DNA of 64,000 nt from CAVUPF01 sp963743285 (GCA_963743285.1 CAVUPF010000008.1:1-64000), one strand, 5' to 3'; counted from the first letter of the stretch, positions 1 through 10,494 are shown. The notes: generated from the letters alone by a model not told the origin. A program made the numbers and translations.

Positions 1-489
1 AACGCACACATCAATACTCCCTGTACGCGGGTCGAGTTCGCAGAAGGGAACGTTCCCGGTGAAAAATGCCCTGTTGGTTCCGATATAGGATATGCGAAGG
101 CGACCTCCCCTCTACTCGACAAACCCCTCGAAGGCCCTGTTTACCTGCGCACCGGTGGCCACAAGCTCCCCGACATCGTCGCTGCCTTAAACGGTCAGAT
201 CGACGTCACACTCGACGGTCACGTCGACGAGATTAAGGGCGGCATTCGTACCACCTTTGAAAATGTCCCCGACGCGCCCGTCTCCAACTTCTCCCTCACT
301 CTCGACGGCGGTAGAAAGGGTCTCCTGCAAAACGACACCGGACTCTGTGCCCAATCTCTCCATGTGACCGCCCAGATCTCCGGTCAAAACGGGAAGACCG
401 CCAATCAACACCCAGTGTTAAGCACTCCCTGCTCCAAGGCCAGGCGGAAAAACTTCAATATCCACGAGCAGTCGGGTGACCATCGATGA
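1..489 (+). CDS. C-terminal part of a large secreted surface protein (5' truncated)
   Basis: The frame is open from base 1 to a TGA at 487-489 (162 codons), so the gene begins outside the window. The translation has paired-cysteine, low-charge beta-type sequence (PLLDKPLEGPVYLRTGGHKL, then KGGIRTTFENVPDAPVSNF and a GLLQNDTGLC segment). It matches, block by block, the C-terminal region of the broken gene at 4733-7499 (LPHVVFILGGQVTV, IGHFRLSLYGGKLGYLSNTQ), so the two are paralogues. It ends in a short basic tail after a cysteine. I infer an extracellular structural protein of the kind common in Solirubrobacterales; no enzymatic motif is visible. Confidence 0.75.
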   Translation, partial: NAHINTPCTRVEFAEGNVPGEKCPVGSDIGYAKATSPLLDKPLEGPVYLRTGGHKLPDIVAALNGQIDVTLDGHVDEIKGGIRTTFENVPDAPVSNFSLTLDGGRKGLLQNDTGLCAQSLHVTAQISGQNGKTANQHPVLSTPCSKARRKNFNIHEQSGDHR

Positions 490-671
490 GCGCCTTCACG
501 AGGGTTCCCTCGCATCTCTCCGTAGTTGCGGTCATCGCCTACGATCCCAGATCACCGGCGTGGCTGACCAGCGACACCGATAAGACGTTGTGGAGCGAGC
601 GCCGCAATCCGAAGCCCCAAAGCGCAAGCGCCATTTACAGCAGGGAAGGCGGTGCGTTGAGCGATGGCTAA
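486..671 (+). CDS. Doubtful 61-codon ORF between two surface-protein genes
   Basis: An ATG overlaps the stop of the upstream gene (ATGA) and the ORF ends inside the start of the next gene, so it could couple translation across the 174-bp gap. No Shine-Dalgarno, recognisable domain, signal peptide or strong codon bias is visible. It may be chance or the remnant of an N-terminus. Confidence 0.15.
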   Translation: MSAFTRVPSHLSVVAVIAYDPRSPAWLTSDTDKTLWSERRNPKPQSASAIYSREGGALSDG

Positions 672-2541
672 AACCCAGTCACGACCGGCGACACACAGCG
701 TGCTGCAACGCAGATCAACCGCACGCGTGACGGCATGGCGTACATGCCACCGTCAACTGCACTCGGTGGGTGTTAGCTTGTTCCTATCACTGGTCATTAT
801 TGTTGAGCCAGCGTCTGCTTTTGCCCTACAGAAGCACTCGCTGTCCACGGCCTTCGGCTCGTTTTCGTCTCCCACAGGCTTAGCCGTAAACCAAGCAACC
901 AATCAAGTGTACATCGCCAACGGTACGAAAGTACTGGCGTACAAATCCTCCGGAGCCCCCGACGCGATTCATCCGGAATTGACTGGCCAGAATCTTGTAT
1001 GTCCGCAAGGAATTGCAGTTGATAATTCCACGGGACCAAACGCTGGGGACATCTATGTCGCAGACCAATGCGCCGCCACTGTCTACCGCTACAATCCGAA
1101 TGGGGAATACGTGGGGATATTCGCAACGACCCATAGCATTCCCAACCGATATTTGGGTACGGAAGGGACCTTCAGCCCGATTGGAGTCGCCGTCGGACCA
1201 ACAGGCGATGTCTACATTACTGATCAAAATAACGAGGTGGTTGACCAGTTGTCGTTGTCTGGTGACTTTCTCACGCAGTTCGGGCGTAACAATGTCGGTT
1301 ACAACGCAGGAATCGCCGTCGCGCCATCCGGCAACGTATATGTAGCGGGCTACTACAACGGTTTGATCGAGTTCACTCGGACGGGAGCGTGCATGAACAA
1401 CTGCTCGCCGGTTGATTTGGGCTTCGAATCTCAAGACTGGGTCGTCGCCACAGACGAACAAGGCAATGTCTATATCGGTGGTCTCTCAGGAAGTTTATCG
1501 AGCTATGACTCGCTGGGCCTGCCGATTGAACAGCTCGGTCCGCGAGCAAGTCAAATCGATGGTATAGCCGTGGACGACTCGACCGACACCGTGTACGTAA
1601 GCGAACCTGGTGCTTCTGAGGTCAGTACATTCGTCCTTGAAACTGTTCCGGGTCTAGAAATTAGCCCGGTGACCGACCCCGGACCTACGTCGGTCACGGT
1701 AAACGGTCAGGTCGAACCCGCTTCTGGCGAAGAAATCACCGGGTGCCACTTTGAATACGGCGCTTCAACTTCTTATGGTCTCGTTGTTCCCTGCCTGGAT
1801 CAACACAATGTCGAAGTGGGGACCCCAGGAGAACCGATCAAGACTGGAACCGAAGTGCACGCACCGATTGCGGGTCTCGCCGCTGGCGCCCTATACCACT
1901 ATCGGTTAGTTACCTCTGGAACAGGCGGTATTAGGGAAAGCATCGACCGTGTGTATAGACCGGAAGCCGTAGCAAGCCTCGTCACAGAAGCTCCGACCAA
2001 TGTCACTGGGACGAGCGCTGTGCTGCACGGGTCCTTTGTCGGAAATGGAGAACCCACAATGTACTACTTTGAATGGGGCTCCGATGGCACCTACACGGGC
2101 GCAGTTCCGCTGTCGCCTGTTTCTGGGGGTTCGCCATCAGGACCGAATTCCACAGCTGTGTTGGCGAATTTAGAAGGTCTTCAGCCGGTCTCGACTTATC
2201 AGTATCGGATTGTCGCAAGTAACGGTATCGGTAGTAGTGCCGGTGAAGGCGAACGGTTCACGACCCCTCTGAATGCTCCCCAGGCTCGTCACGAAGGAAG
2301 TAGTACCGTACACGCCGATAGCGTGGTGCTGCATGCCGAACTTAACCCCGGTGGAGCGGACACGAAATACCACTTTGAATATGGCACTGATGATGTTTGG
2401 CGAGCCCTAATGCCTGCGCGAGTACGCCGGCCCCTGATGCGGCCACGGGTGAAGGTACGAGCTTCGGAGAAGTCAGTTCGCAGTCTACTAACCTGTCTGC
2501 TAGTACGTCCTACTATTGGCGATTGGTCGCGGAAAACGTGA
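664..2541 (+). CDS. Secreted NHL-repeat/Fn3-like surface protein, N-terminal fragment (frameshifted)
   Basis: The first ~54 residues carry a long basic leader and a hydrophobic signal segment (VSLFLSLVIIVEPASAFA). Residues ~55-330 form NHL-type beta-propeller blades with the repeated pattern P.GIAVD..G.vYVAD. Three Fn3-like modules follow, each marked by FEYG or FEWG and YHYRLV/YQYRIV. Near 2391-2397 the sense moves to the frame of the ORF starting at 2397: the third FEYG module stops making sense here and resumes there with its YYWRLVAENVSG half. The last ~50 residues are therefore out of frame, and the original gene was about 664-4736 (~1,350 aa). Start ATG at 664; GC is lower than the window average. 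Probably a cell-surface or extracellular protein. Confidence 0.75.
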   Translation: MAKTQSRPATHSVLQRRSTARVTAWRTCHRQLHSVGVSLFLSLVIIVEPASAFALQKHSLSTAFGSFSSPTGLAVNQATNQVYIANGTKVLAYKSSGAPDAIHPELTGQNLVCPQGIAVDNSTGPNAGDIYVADQCAATVYRYNPNGEYVGIFATTHSIPNRYLGTEGTFSPIGVAVGPTGDVYITDQNNEVVDQLSLSGDFLTQFGRNNVGYNAGIAVAPSGNVYVAGYYNGLIEFTRTGACMNNCSPVDLGFESQDWVVATDEQGNVYIGGLSGSLSSYDSLGLPIEQLGPRASQIDGIAVDDSTDTVYVSEPGASEVSTFVLETVPGLEISPVTDPGPTSVTVNGQVEPASGEEITGCHFEYGASTSYGLVVPCLDQHNVEVGTPGEPIKTGTEVHAPIAGLAAGALYHYRLVTSGTGGIRESIDRVYRPEAVASLVTEAPTNVTGTSAVLHGSFVGNGEPTMYYFEWGSDGTYTGAVPLSPVSGGSPSGPNSTAVLANLEGLQPVSTYQYRIVASNGIGSSAGEGERFTTPLNAPQARHEGSSTVHADSVVLHAELNPGGADTKYHFEYGTDDVWRALMPARVRRPLMRPRVKVRASEKSVRSLLTCLLVRPTIGDWSRKT

Positions 2542-4736
2542 GTGGAGTCCTAGATGGACCTGAACATACGGTCACGACGTTCCCTTACGGTGCTGTCCGT
2601 CCTGAAGAATGCCCGAATATGCTGGCCCGTCAGCAGACGCGTGCAGCGTTGCTTCCTGACTGCCGCTCCTATGAGCTCGTTTCCGCTCAATACGCCGGTG
2701 GATATGACGTTGAGTCGAACTTGGTAGCGGGCGAGAGTCCGTACGGTGACTTTCCTAGCGCCGAGAATCCGCCTCGAGTCATTTACGGGATTCACGACGG
2801 CGCAATCCCTGGTGTTTCAGGAGACCCTACGAATCGCGGTGTAGACCCCTACATTGCTACGCGTACCGAAGAAGGGTGGCATACCGAATACGTTGGTATT
2901 CCTTCGAACGATCCTTTCGCAGTTAGGCCCTTCTCCTCAGTTCCGACGGGTGCTAGTTCGGATCTGAAAGCCTTTGCCTTCGGTGGGGAAGAGGGCTGCT
3001 CGCCGTGTTTTGAAGGCGGTTACACTGGTATTCCTGTGCGCCTTCCCGATGGGGAGCTCGTCCAAGGTATGCTCCCAGCTTCTAATGTCACCTCTCCGGG
3101 GCCTTCGGCTAAGCCGGATGGTTACATATCCCAGGATCTCTCCGCTGATGGTTCCAATCTCATTTTCGGCTCGACCTCAAAGTTCGCCGCAGGCGGCAAT
3201 GACGAAACTGGCGATGTCTCGATCTATGACCGCAGCCTAACTAGCGACGAAACCCATGTCGTTTCTAACTCGCCCGCCGGCGGCCCTCTGGCCTGTTTGC
3301 AGGGAGCTGGCAGGTGCGACTCGGTCGACGGAAACTCAAACGGAATCTCTGAGTTGGCGATTTCCGCAGATGGCTCCCGTGTCATCTTGGGACAGAAGGT
3401 TGGCGAAGATGCCGACGGCAACGTCTACTGGCACCTATACATGAACGTCGGAGGTGAAGAAAAGACGATGGACCTAACTCCCGGCGTGATTTCCCAACAT
3501 GGCGGCGCCGGCTTCTCCGAAGGCGTTCTCTTCGACGGTGTGACCGAAGACGGCTCCAAGGTCTTCTTCACGACCAAAGACGCGCTGACGACCGCGACAA
3601 ACCAAGATATAGATCGTTCCGCAGATCTCTATGAGGCCGAAGTTTCCCCAACTGGGCAGATGACCCTGATGCGGACTTCCACAGGTGAAGGCGCAACTGG
3701 AAACACGGACGCCTGCGACCCGGTGTCCAATTCAAATGGGCCGCATTGGAACGTCGTCGGGACCGAAGAGAACTGCGGTGTTGTCGCTATCGGCGGCGGC
3801 GGCGGAGTCGCGTCGGAAACCGGCGCCGTGTACTTCCTCTCGCCAGAGCAACTTGAAGCCGGCAAGGGAGGGCAGAATCAGCCCAACCTGTACCTGGCAG
3901 AGCCAGGGCAGAAGCCTCACTTTGTGGTGACATTGAATCCTGAAGACTCGGTTGTGCTGGATTCCGTCACGGAGGCCGAGGCGAGGAAGACGGCTGACTT
4001 CCAGACAACACCGACCGGGCAATTCGCCGTCTTTCCGACAATTAATAAGCTCACGTCGTATGAAAATGCAGGGTACACTGAGTTATACAGATATGATGTC
4101 ACCGGCAACGAAGCGCTCTGCACATCGTGCGATCCCACAAACGCCGAAGCCACTGGCGATGCGAGCCTGGCTTCCAACGGATTAAGCCTCACCCCGGATG
4201 GTCAGGTGTTCTTCAACTCCACCGATGCCCTTTCGCCGTCGGACCTTGACGAAAAAGAAGATGTCTACGAGTGGGAGGAACTTGGCGCCGGCACGCCCGC
4301 ATGCGACGTGCGTGGCGGTTGCGCAGCCCTGATATCTTCCGGTACAAGTCGCTTTGCGTCGAGTCTTCTTGGCGCGACCTTGGACGGAAAGAATGTTTAC
4401 TTTTTTACGCGTGATTCGTTAGCTCCTCAGGATCACAATGAACAGCTTGTCAAGCTGTACGACGCACGCGTCGATGGTGGCTTCTTCGATGTTCCCTCCC
4501 CGCCGCCATGTAAGTCCTCGGATGAGTGCCACGGAGCCGGCTCCGCTTCGCCAGCGCCCCCTGCCTTCAAGAGCACCTCCTCATCTGGATCTGGAAATGT
4601 CACCGAAACAGGCAGCAAGAGCTGTGTAAAGAGGACAGCGATCAAGCGCGGTAGGTGCGTCCGCGGGCGTAAGCATCACCGCAAGTATCACTACACGAGA
4701 CACCATCCGCGTCGGCACGGGAGCCCGGGGAGATGA
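2397..4736 (+). CDS. C-terminal fragment of the same surface protein, TolB-like propeller and basic tail
   Basis: This frame continues the protein begun at 664. It opens with the missing half of an Fn3-like module (YYWRLVAENVSG) and then has TolB/WD40-like repeats with the recurring phrases LSADGSNLIFGS, ISADGSRVILG, TEDGSKVFFTT and LTPDGQVFFNS, about 40-60 residues apart (residues ~100-700). The C-terminus is a Ser/Gly linker followed by SCVKRTAIKRGRCVRGRKH and more His/Arg residues, a two-cysteine basic tail also seen in the protein at 19220. The TTG at 2397 is not a real start, because a TGA at 2391 marks the break. The stop overlaps the next gene's start (ATGA at 4733-4736), which implies co-translation. 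Confidence 0.75.
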   Translation: MASPNACASTPAPDAATGEGTSFGEVSSQSTNLSASTSYYWRLVAENVSGVLDGPEHTVTTFPYGAVRPEECPNMLARQQTRAALLPDCRSYELVSAQYAGGYDVESNLVAGESPYGDFPSAENPPRVIYGIHDGAIPGVSGDPTNRGVDPYIATRTEEGWHTEYVGIPSNDPFAVRPFSSVPTGASSDLKAFAFGGEEGCSPCFEGGYTGIPVRLPDGELVQGMLPASNVTSPGPSAKPDGYISQDLSADGSNLIFGSTSKFAAGGNDETGDVSIYDRSLTSDETHVVSNSPAGGPLACLQGAGRCDSVDGNSNGISELAISADGSRVILGQKVGEDADGNVYWHLYMNVGGEEKTMDLTPGVISQHGGAGFSEGVLFDGVTEDGSKVFFTTKDALTTATNQDIDRSADLYEAEVSPTGQMTLMRTSTGEGATGNTDACDPVSNSNGPHWNVVGTEENCGVVAIGGGGGVASETGAVYFLSPEQLEAGKGGQNQPNLYLAEPGQKPHFVVTLNPEDSVVLDSVTEAEARKTADFQTTPTGQFAVFPTINKLTSYENAGYTELYRYDVTGNEALCTSCDPTNAEATGDASLASNGLSLTPDGQVFFNSTDALSPSDLDEKEDVYEWEELGAGTPACDVRGGCAALISSGTSRFASSLLGATLDGKNVYFFTRDSLAPQDHNEQLVKLYDARVDGGFFDVPSPPPCKSSDECHGAGSASPAPPAFKSTSSSGSGNVTETGSKSCVKRTAIKRGRCVRGRKHHRKYHYTRHHPRRHGSPGR

Positions 4737-6067
4737 CTAACAGCCTGCCTGGATCGAATAGTGGTTCGCTTATCAAAGGCGTCGCGCTCGCTGTCGCCTT
4801 GGCTGCAGTCTGCATGGCAGCGGCTCCATCACTCGCCCTCGCATTGGAGCCGATTAGCTCTTTCACCACAACCACCTCCACCACCCAGGCTGGCGGCCAC
4901 CCGGATCTAGAAACGTCATTTAAATTAAGCAATCCCGGCAGCCCGGAGGCGGCGCGAAACGTGACATTCAACGCGCCAACTGGAATCTTCGGGAACTCCA
5001 ACGCTGTTAACCACTGTGCGTCGGCGGATTTCGCTCTCGATCAGTGTCCCTCCAGCTCGCAGGTCGGCTTGATTACCATTTACGCCAATTACGAAGGTGA
5101 CGATGAAGATCTGCTCGGGACCACGCCTATGTATCAGATGGTCCCGGGAGTGACGGAGGCGCTCTTCGCTTTCAACGTGCCAATGCTGAATATCCCAATA
5201 GAGATCCCTGTTTCGCTGCGCACCGAAAGCGACTTCGGCCTCAGCTTCACAGTCTCAAATATATCGGAGATCACGCCACTGGCAGGAGCAGATCTGACAT
5301 TTTGGGGCTTCCCTGCACTCGAAGTCCACGACCCCCAGCGGTTTCCTAAAGGCTCTTCCGGAAACCCACCCGGTTGCGTCGGTCTTGCCACCACAGAATG
5401 CTTGACTGGCTCCGTTCCGGCCGCCATCAGAATTCACCCGCTGACGGACAACCCAACCACATGCACTGCCGAACCACTGTTGACCAGTCTTGAAGTGGAA
5501 ACCTACCAACAGCCAGGGGAAGTGTCGACCAGCGAATCCGACTATCCAGCCTCGACGGGTTGTGAAGCGGAGACATTCAAACCCGTCCTCTACGCCAGCC
5601 CGACAACCGAATCGACAGATACGGCATCGGGACTCAATGTGATCCTTCAGGATCCTCAGTATGAGGACTTCGCCGCGTCCCCGTCGGAGCTAAAGGCAGC
5701 GACTGTTACGTTGCCGGAAGGCTTTACGATCAACCCTGACGCTGCTGATGGTCAGAGCGAGTGCTTGGAATCTCAGGCGCACTTTGACAGCCGCGGCCCT
5801 GCCGAATGTCCTGATAATTCGAAGATTGGGACCTTCTCGATCGCCTCAGCCGCGCTTGAAGGCCCGCTCGAAGGCTCGATCTACATCGGCGAACCAAAGC
5901 CGGGCGACCAGTACAGACTATTCATGGTCGCTTCTGGTTTCGGGATCAACGCCAAGTTCCATGGCTCGGTCAAGCCAAATCCGGAAACGGGGCAGTTGAC
6001 TGCCTATTTCAATGAATTGCCACAGGATCCGTTTGAAGAGATTCGACCTCCACCTGTTCGCCGGTGA
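4733..6067 (+). CDS. Large secreted surface protein, N-terminal fragment (frameshifted near its end)
   Basis: A typical Sec signal peptide occupies residues ~12-38 (GVALAVALAAVCMAAAPSLALA). The mature part is beta-rich with evenly spaced cysteines and blocks such as NHCASADFALDQCPSSSQVG, CEAETFKPVLYASP and a GPLEGSIYIGEP repeat unit. The start overlaps the upstream stop by four bases, so it belongs to the same operon. The sense frame breaks at about 6040-6050: the next bases read LHLFAGERALMATPTS in another frame and the rest of the protein lies in pieces to 7499. It is a paralogue of the partial gene at 1-489. Its role at the cell surface is inferred from the family type only. Confidence 0.7.
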   Translation: MTNSLPGSNSGSLIKGVALAVALAAVCMAAAPSLALALEPISSFTTTTSTTQAGGHPDLETSFKLSNPGSPEAARNVTFNAPTGIFGNSNAVNHCASADFALDQCPSSSQVGLITIYANYEGDDEDLLGTTPMYQMVPGVTEALFAFNVPMLNIPIEIPVSLRTESDFGLSFTVSNISEITPLAGADLTFWGFPALEVHDPQRFPKGSSGNPPGCVGLATTECLTGSVPAAIRIHPLTDNPTTCTAEPLLTSLEVETYQQPGEVSTSESDYPASTGCEAETFKPVLYASPTTESTDTASGLNVILQDPQYEDFAASPSELKAATVTLPEGFTINPDAADGQSECLESQAHFDSRGPAECPDNSKIGTFSIASAALEGPLEGSIYIGEPKPGDQYRLFMVASGFGINAKFHGSVKPNPETGQLTAYFNELPQDPFEEIRPPPVRR

Positions 6068-7499
6068 ACGGGCGCTGATGGCTACTCCGACGAGCTTGCA
6101 CTATCTACCATGTTCAGGCGACTTTACTCCGTGGAACTCGTCTCAACCGGACCAATTCTCGAGATCAATATTTTGGCTTGACTAGCGGCCCCCACGGTAG
6201 TGAATGCTCCGGTCAGATCCGCCGTTTCACCCTACTCTAGAAGCCGGCACGTTGAATGCCACCGCCGGCGCGTTTTCCTCGTTCGCCCTCAAGCTGAATC
6301 GCGAAGACGGCGATCAGTATCTCGGCCAACTGAACTTTACGATGCCGCCTGGTCTCACCGCCAACCTGCACGGTGTCACCTACTGCCCGAAGCCGACATC
6401 GTCAAGGCGGCCGCGACCCTCGGTCAAATCGAGCGAGCGAACCGAGTTGTCCGGCGTCGAGCGAAATCGGAACTGCAACGTCGCGGCCGGCCCTGGCACT
6501 ACATCCCTTCCACGCGATCGGAAAGGTGTATATGGCTGGGCCTTCGAGGTGCGCCCCGCTCATTGGCAGCGTCACCCCGCGATCGCCGGCCCCTACGACT
6601 ACGGCACCGTCGTCGTTCGCGTCGCCGTTCACGTCGACCCGACCGACGCCCACGTGATCGCCGACTCCGAAACGATCCCCGAGATCATTGGCGGCATTCC
6701 ACTGCGGATGCGCGAAATTCGGGTCAACATTGAATCGCGAACCTCATGATCAATCCGACCAACTGCTCGCCGTTCTCGGTGTTTCCGAAGGAGTCGGCGA
6801 TCAGGGGACGGCGGTAGCTTCTCGGCTCTTATTTCCAGGTCGCCAATTGCGCAGCTTGGGTTTACCCCGATGCTGTCGATCGCCCAGCTCGGCGGCCGCA
6901 AGTCAACCGCCCGCGGCAAGCAGCCGGGCCTTGAATTCAACCTGACGACCACCCCAGGCGACGCCAACCTCAAATCGGTATCGGTGACCCTGCCGAGGGC
7001 CTTTGAGATCGACCAAGAACACCTCGGTGACCTTTGCGACAAAACAGAACTGAATGCCGACCAGTGCAAGGGCAAAGCGGCGATCGGCACGGTCAAAGAC
7101 GAAACCCCACTCCTGGAACACCCTCTGGAAGGTAACGCCTACGCGGTCACCGGCCTGGGCGGCGGCGTTCTGCCCCACGTCGTCTTCATCTTGGGCGGTC
7201 AGGTGACGGTGATGCCGGAAGGCGAATCGTCCACGATGCAGGACGGCCGCCTCACACCGTGATCCCGGTGATCCCCGACGTGCCGATCGGCCACTTCCGC
7301 CTCAGCCTGTACGGAGGCAAGCTGGGCTACCTCTCAAACACCCAGAGCCTCTGCTCTTCGCCGGTCACCTCGACGGTCGAAATCAAGGGACAGAACGGCA
7401 AGAGCCTTGACCAGCAGGTCAAGGCGAAGACCGCCTGCCCGGCCAAGCACAAGACTAAGGCGTCACAAGGGCAAGCGCCACAAGCGTGCCCGCCGCTGA
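6068..7499 (+). pseudogene. Remainder of the surface-protein gene, broken by several frameshifts
   Basis: Homologous sense jumps between frames: ATAGAFSSFALKLNREDGDQ about 6255-6310, GPYDYGTVVVRVAVHVDPTD about 6590-6650, the LPRAFEIDQEHLGDLCD block within 6870-7262, and IGHFRLSLYGGKLGYLSNTQ after 7259. The last shift, at ~7458, restores a basic tail (RRHKGKRHKRARR) ending at TGA 7497-7499, the kind of tail these proteins carry. At least four one-base changes would be needed to rejoin the 4733 gene. The block order equals that of the gene at 1-489. Either a decaying paralogue or a run of sequence errors. Confidence 0.7.
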
Positions 7500-7534
7500 G
7501 CGACGGCCCACCCGCCACTACCCAGGAGAGAGAT

Positions 7535-8179
7535 ATGGATCAAGGACAAAGCAAGCGCCGCTTAAGGATGCCCTCAGCGGCGATGGCGGTCGCGATCACC
7601 GCCCTGGTGGTCGCCCTGGGAGGCTCCGCCTACGCGGCCCTCCAGGTCCCCCCCAACAGCGTCGGGGCCCGCCAGCTGAAGGCCAAGGCGGTGAGCGGCG
7701 GCAAGATCGCCAACGGCGCCGTGAGTGGCGGCAAGATCGCCGAAGAAACGATCACCGGGGCCAACATCAAACTCTCCGCCCTCGGCACCGTGCCGCAGGC
7801 CGCAAACGCGACCAACGCCGCCAACGCCGCCGCCGTAAACGGGCACTCCGCAAGCTGTCCCTCGGGCACCACCCTGATCAGGGGCCTTTGCTATGACACC
7901 CACTCAAACCCGGTAGCCAACAACTTAGAAGAAGCAGCCGAAGCCTGCGCTGCAAAGGGCGGCTACCTGCCGACCCCGATGCAGCTCTACTCGACCAGAG
8001 ACGTCCTTTACCTGGGCACCGGCACCGAACCCTCCCAGCACCAATACACCGACGATCTCTACTCCAACACGACCGGCGGCTCCTACCGGACGATCATCGT
8101 CGACGGGGTCGGATCGCCCGAGGAATACGAACCGACCCAGCCCTCGGCCTACTACTGCGTCTACCCCTTGGTGCGCTAG
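7535..8179 (+). CDS. Membrane-anchored stalk protein with cysteine-containing head
   Basis: ATG 7535 is chosen because AGGAGA lies 7 nt upstream; the open frame reaches back to 7259, but that part is the broken gene's tail. Residues ~13-36 are a hydrophobic anchor or signal (AAMAVAITALVVALGGSAYA). Residues ~40-85 hold the repeating stalk NSVGARQLKAKAVSGGKIAN and a further SGGKIAEE..TGANIKLSA unit, then an Ala/Asn stretch (ATNAANAA). The head (~95-214) starts with CPSGTTLIRGLCYD and is rich in Tyr/Thr. The same stalk occurs at 45184 and, broken, at 46380-46900, each with a different head. I infer an extracellular display protein; ligand unknown. Confidence 0.8.
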   Translation: MDQGQSKRRLRMPSAAMAVAITALVVALGGSAYAALQVPPNSVGARQLKAKAVSGGKIANGAVSGGKIAEETITGANIKLSALGTVPQAANATNAANAAAVNGHSASCPSGTTLIRGLCYDTHSNPVANNLEEAAEACAAKGGYLPTPMQLYSTRDVLYLGTGTEPSQHQYTDDLYSNTTGGSYRTIIVDGVGSPEEYEPTQPSAYYCVYPLVR

Positions 8180-8288
8180 GCGCGAAGGGAGACGCGGGTC
8201 GTGGCGGCTTTCGCCGCACCCCCTGATTCATCGAACCTTTCCAGAGCCGTCCCAACCTCCGTTTGCTCTAGCGATCGCCTGGCGGTCT

Positions 8289-9800
8289 TTACCTCCATCC
8301 GCCAGCTGCTCGGTAAGCGGCTAGATCGGATCTCCGGGACGTGCCGATTATGGGCGGCCGCTCCATCCACTGACGCTGACCTAGAGCCGTCGCCTCAAGT
8401 TGCGCCCCCAGCGCCAGCAGCGTCGCCTCGTCGTTTTCGCGCCCCAGCAGCTGCACCCCGATTGGCAGCCCCGTCGGTGGTGAATCCCGCCGGCACGCTG
8501 AGTCCGGGCCAGCCGACCACGTTCCAAGCCCAGGCGAAGGGGCAGGCGGCGCTGGCGGCGGCGCTCGTCGCCCAGTAGCCACGACCATCCTGGGAGCCAA
8601 TCCGCGGCGGTGGCTTCGCCGTGGTCGGAGTAAGCACCACGTCGACTCGATCGAAGACGCGGCCGATCCGACGCCGAAGCGCCGGCTCGGCCGCCCGCGC
8701 CGCGCGCAGCGGCAACCCGCTCAGCAGGTGACCCAACCGAGCGTGGACCCGGGTACGTCTCTCCAGCGGCGCACCCTCGGGCAGATGTTCCCCCAGCCAT
8801 TCGTGCACTCCCGCCATCCCGCGCGGGATGATCCCGAGTCCGACCAATCCGTAGCTGGGATCAGCTTGAACTACCTCGTGACCCAGCTCACCCAAGTGCT
8901 CGGCGGCGCGCTCGGTCGCCGAGCGGATCTCGGGGTCGACCTCGTCGGGCACCCCGAAGGGGGTCGCGAAGGAGAGGCCGATCCGCAGCGCCGCGGTGGC
9001 TCGGCTGCGGCGCTGGCGAATGGAGCACAGGGGGGAGGGGGGCGGTGCAGGTCACCGGCGCGGTTGCCCGCCACCGCATCCAAGAGAAGGGCCGCATCGC
9101 CGACGCTGCGGGTCAGCGGCCCGAAGCAGGTCAGCCCGTTGAAGGCCTCAGGCATCGGGCCAGGTGGAGATCCGCCCGCGTTGGGGCTTCAGGCCGACCA
9201 GGCCACACCAGGCGGCCGGGATGCGGACCGAGCCGGCTCCGTCGGAGCCGATCGCCGCCGGCAACAAGGCCCGCCGCTACCGCCGCCGCCGCGCCGCCAC
9301 TTGAGCCGCCTGGGGTGTGCTCGGTGCTCCAGGGGTTTCGGGTCGCGCCGTAGGCAGGGGACTCGGTGAACGGCCACTGGCCGACCTCGGGCGCGTGCGT
9401 CTTGCCGATCACGATCGCTCCGGCGGCCCGCAGGCGACGCACCAGCTCCGCGTCCTTCGCTGGCCGCCCGATGCACGCCCCCGCAGCCGAACGGTGTCGT
9501 CTCTCCGGCCAGGTCGACGTCGTCCTTGATCGCGATCGGCACCCCCAGGAGCGCAGCGCCGTCGCCAGCCTCAAGTCGCTTGTCTGCGACCTCGGCCTCC
9601 CTCAGCGCCCCCTCCCGAGTACGACACGGAAGGCGTTCAGGGTCGGCTGCGAGGCGGCGATTCGTCGCAGACTGAGTTCTACCAGTTCCCTTGAGGAGGT
9701 CAGCGCCGGCCACCAGCATCCGCGCCTGCGTCGCGAGCCCCGCGAAGGCAAGATCCTCCCCAGGCTCGGCGCTCGCCGTCAGGATCTCGTTAGCGGCCAT
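8289..9800 (-). pseudogene. Amidase-signature family hydrolase, decayed by multiple frameshifts
   Basis: Pieces of one amidase lie in order on the minus strand in at least four frame segments: the start MAANEILTASAEPGEDLAFA with LLGVPIAIKDDVDLAGETTP (9800-9480; Lys of the Ser-Ser-Lys triad in AIKD), the signature TPGGSSGGAAAAVAAG (~9300), AFNGLTCFGPLTRSVGDAAL (~9130), FDRVDVVLTPTTAKPPP and WNVVGWPGLSVPAGF (~8650-8500), and VQLLGRENDEATLLALGAQL (~8400). A complete family member is ~460-500 residues, which fits this span, so the break-up comes from small indels and not large deletions. Amidases hydrolyse carboxamides; this copy cannot make an active enzyme as read. Confidence 0.85.
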
Positions 9801-10490
9801 CTGGCTCCGAGCTGCAGGTTAGTTGAACAGGGGTAGATCGTTTTTTGCATTACTTGCCGCCTTTTTCCTCCATGGACACATTGTGAAGCCAGATCTTTGC
9901 TACGAGGCCTTTCGCGATTGCGTTAGGATACTTGACAGCAATAGGTATATATGTTTATCTGAGATCCTCAGCGTCACTTGAGGGAAATAGGGAAGACACC
10001 AAGCTTCATCCGTCGGCTGCCACAGAGCGCGCGAGAGGCTCAAGCAGCAAAGGGGATCAACTGTGAGGACAACTACTTCGGCATCGGCTCCGCGCATTGG
10101 CCATCCGGCGCGCCGCGCGAGTTCGCCATCAAGCTGGCCGTCGTCTTGTTTTCCCTGGCAGACGACGACCATGGAGCAGGGCAGACGGCTTTCAAGAGCT
10201 AAGGGGACTTCCCAATCTCCTGGCTGGGGTCGCTCTCCGCTGCTTCGCTGTTACCTCGCCCCAGGCCGTCCGTGCCGGCGCGGACGGCCTGGGCTCCGAG
10301 GTCGTCCCACAGTCGGGGCCATTCCTACCTCGCTCAAACCACTGGCGCCTTCTGCCTATGCCGCGGGGATATGTGTTCCGCTGTGCGCAGAGTGTCCGAA
10401 TATCTCCATTAGGAGCCCGGACTTTCCCCGGTTCGCGCTTGGAAATTGAGCGCGATAAGTGGGCACGAGCCCGATCGGCATCCCCGATCG
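9801..10490 (+). other. Non-coding/decayed stretch, AT-rich at its left end
   Basis: 9830-9980 is clearly AT-rich compared with its surroundings (T runs at 9841, then ATAGGTATATATGTTTATC at ~9941), as expected for an upstream region or imported DNA. From 9980 to 10490 no frame has a recognisable domain; the open frames there lack Shine-Dalgarno sites and look like chance. Confidence 0.4.
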
Positions 10491-10494
10491 CCGG

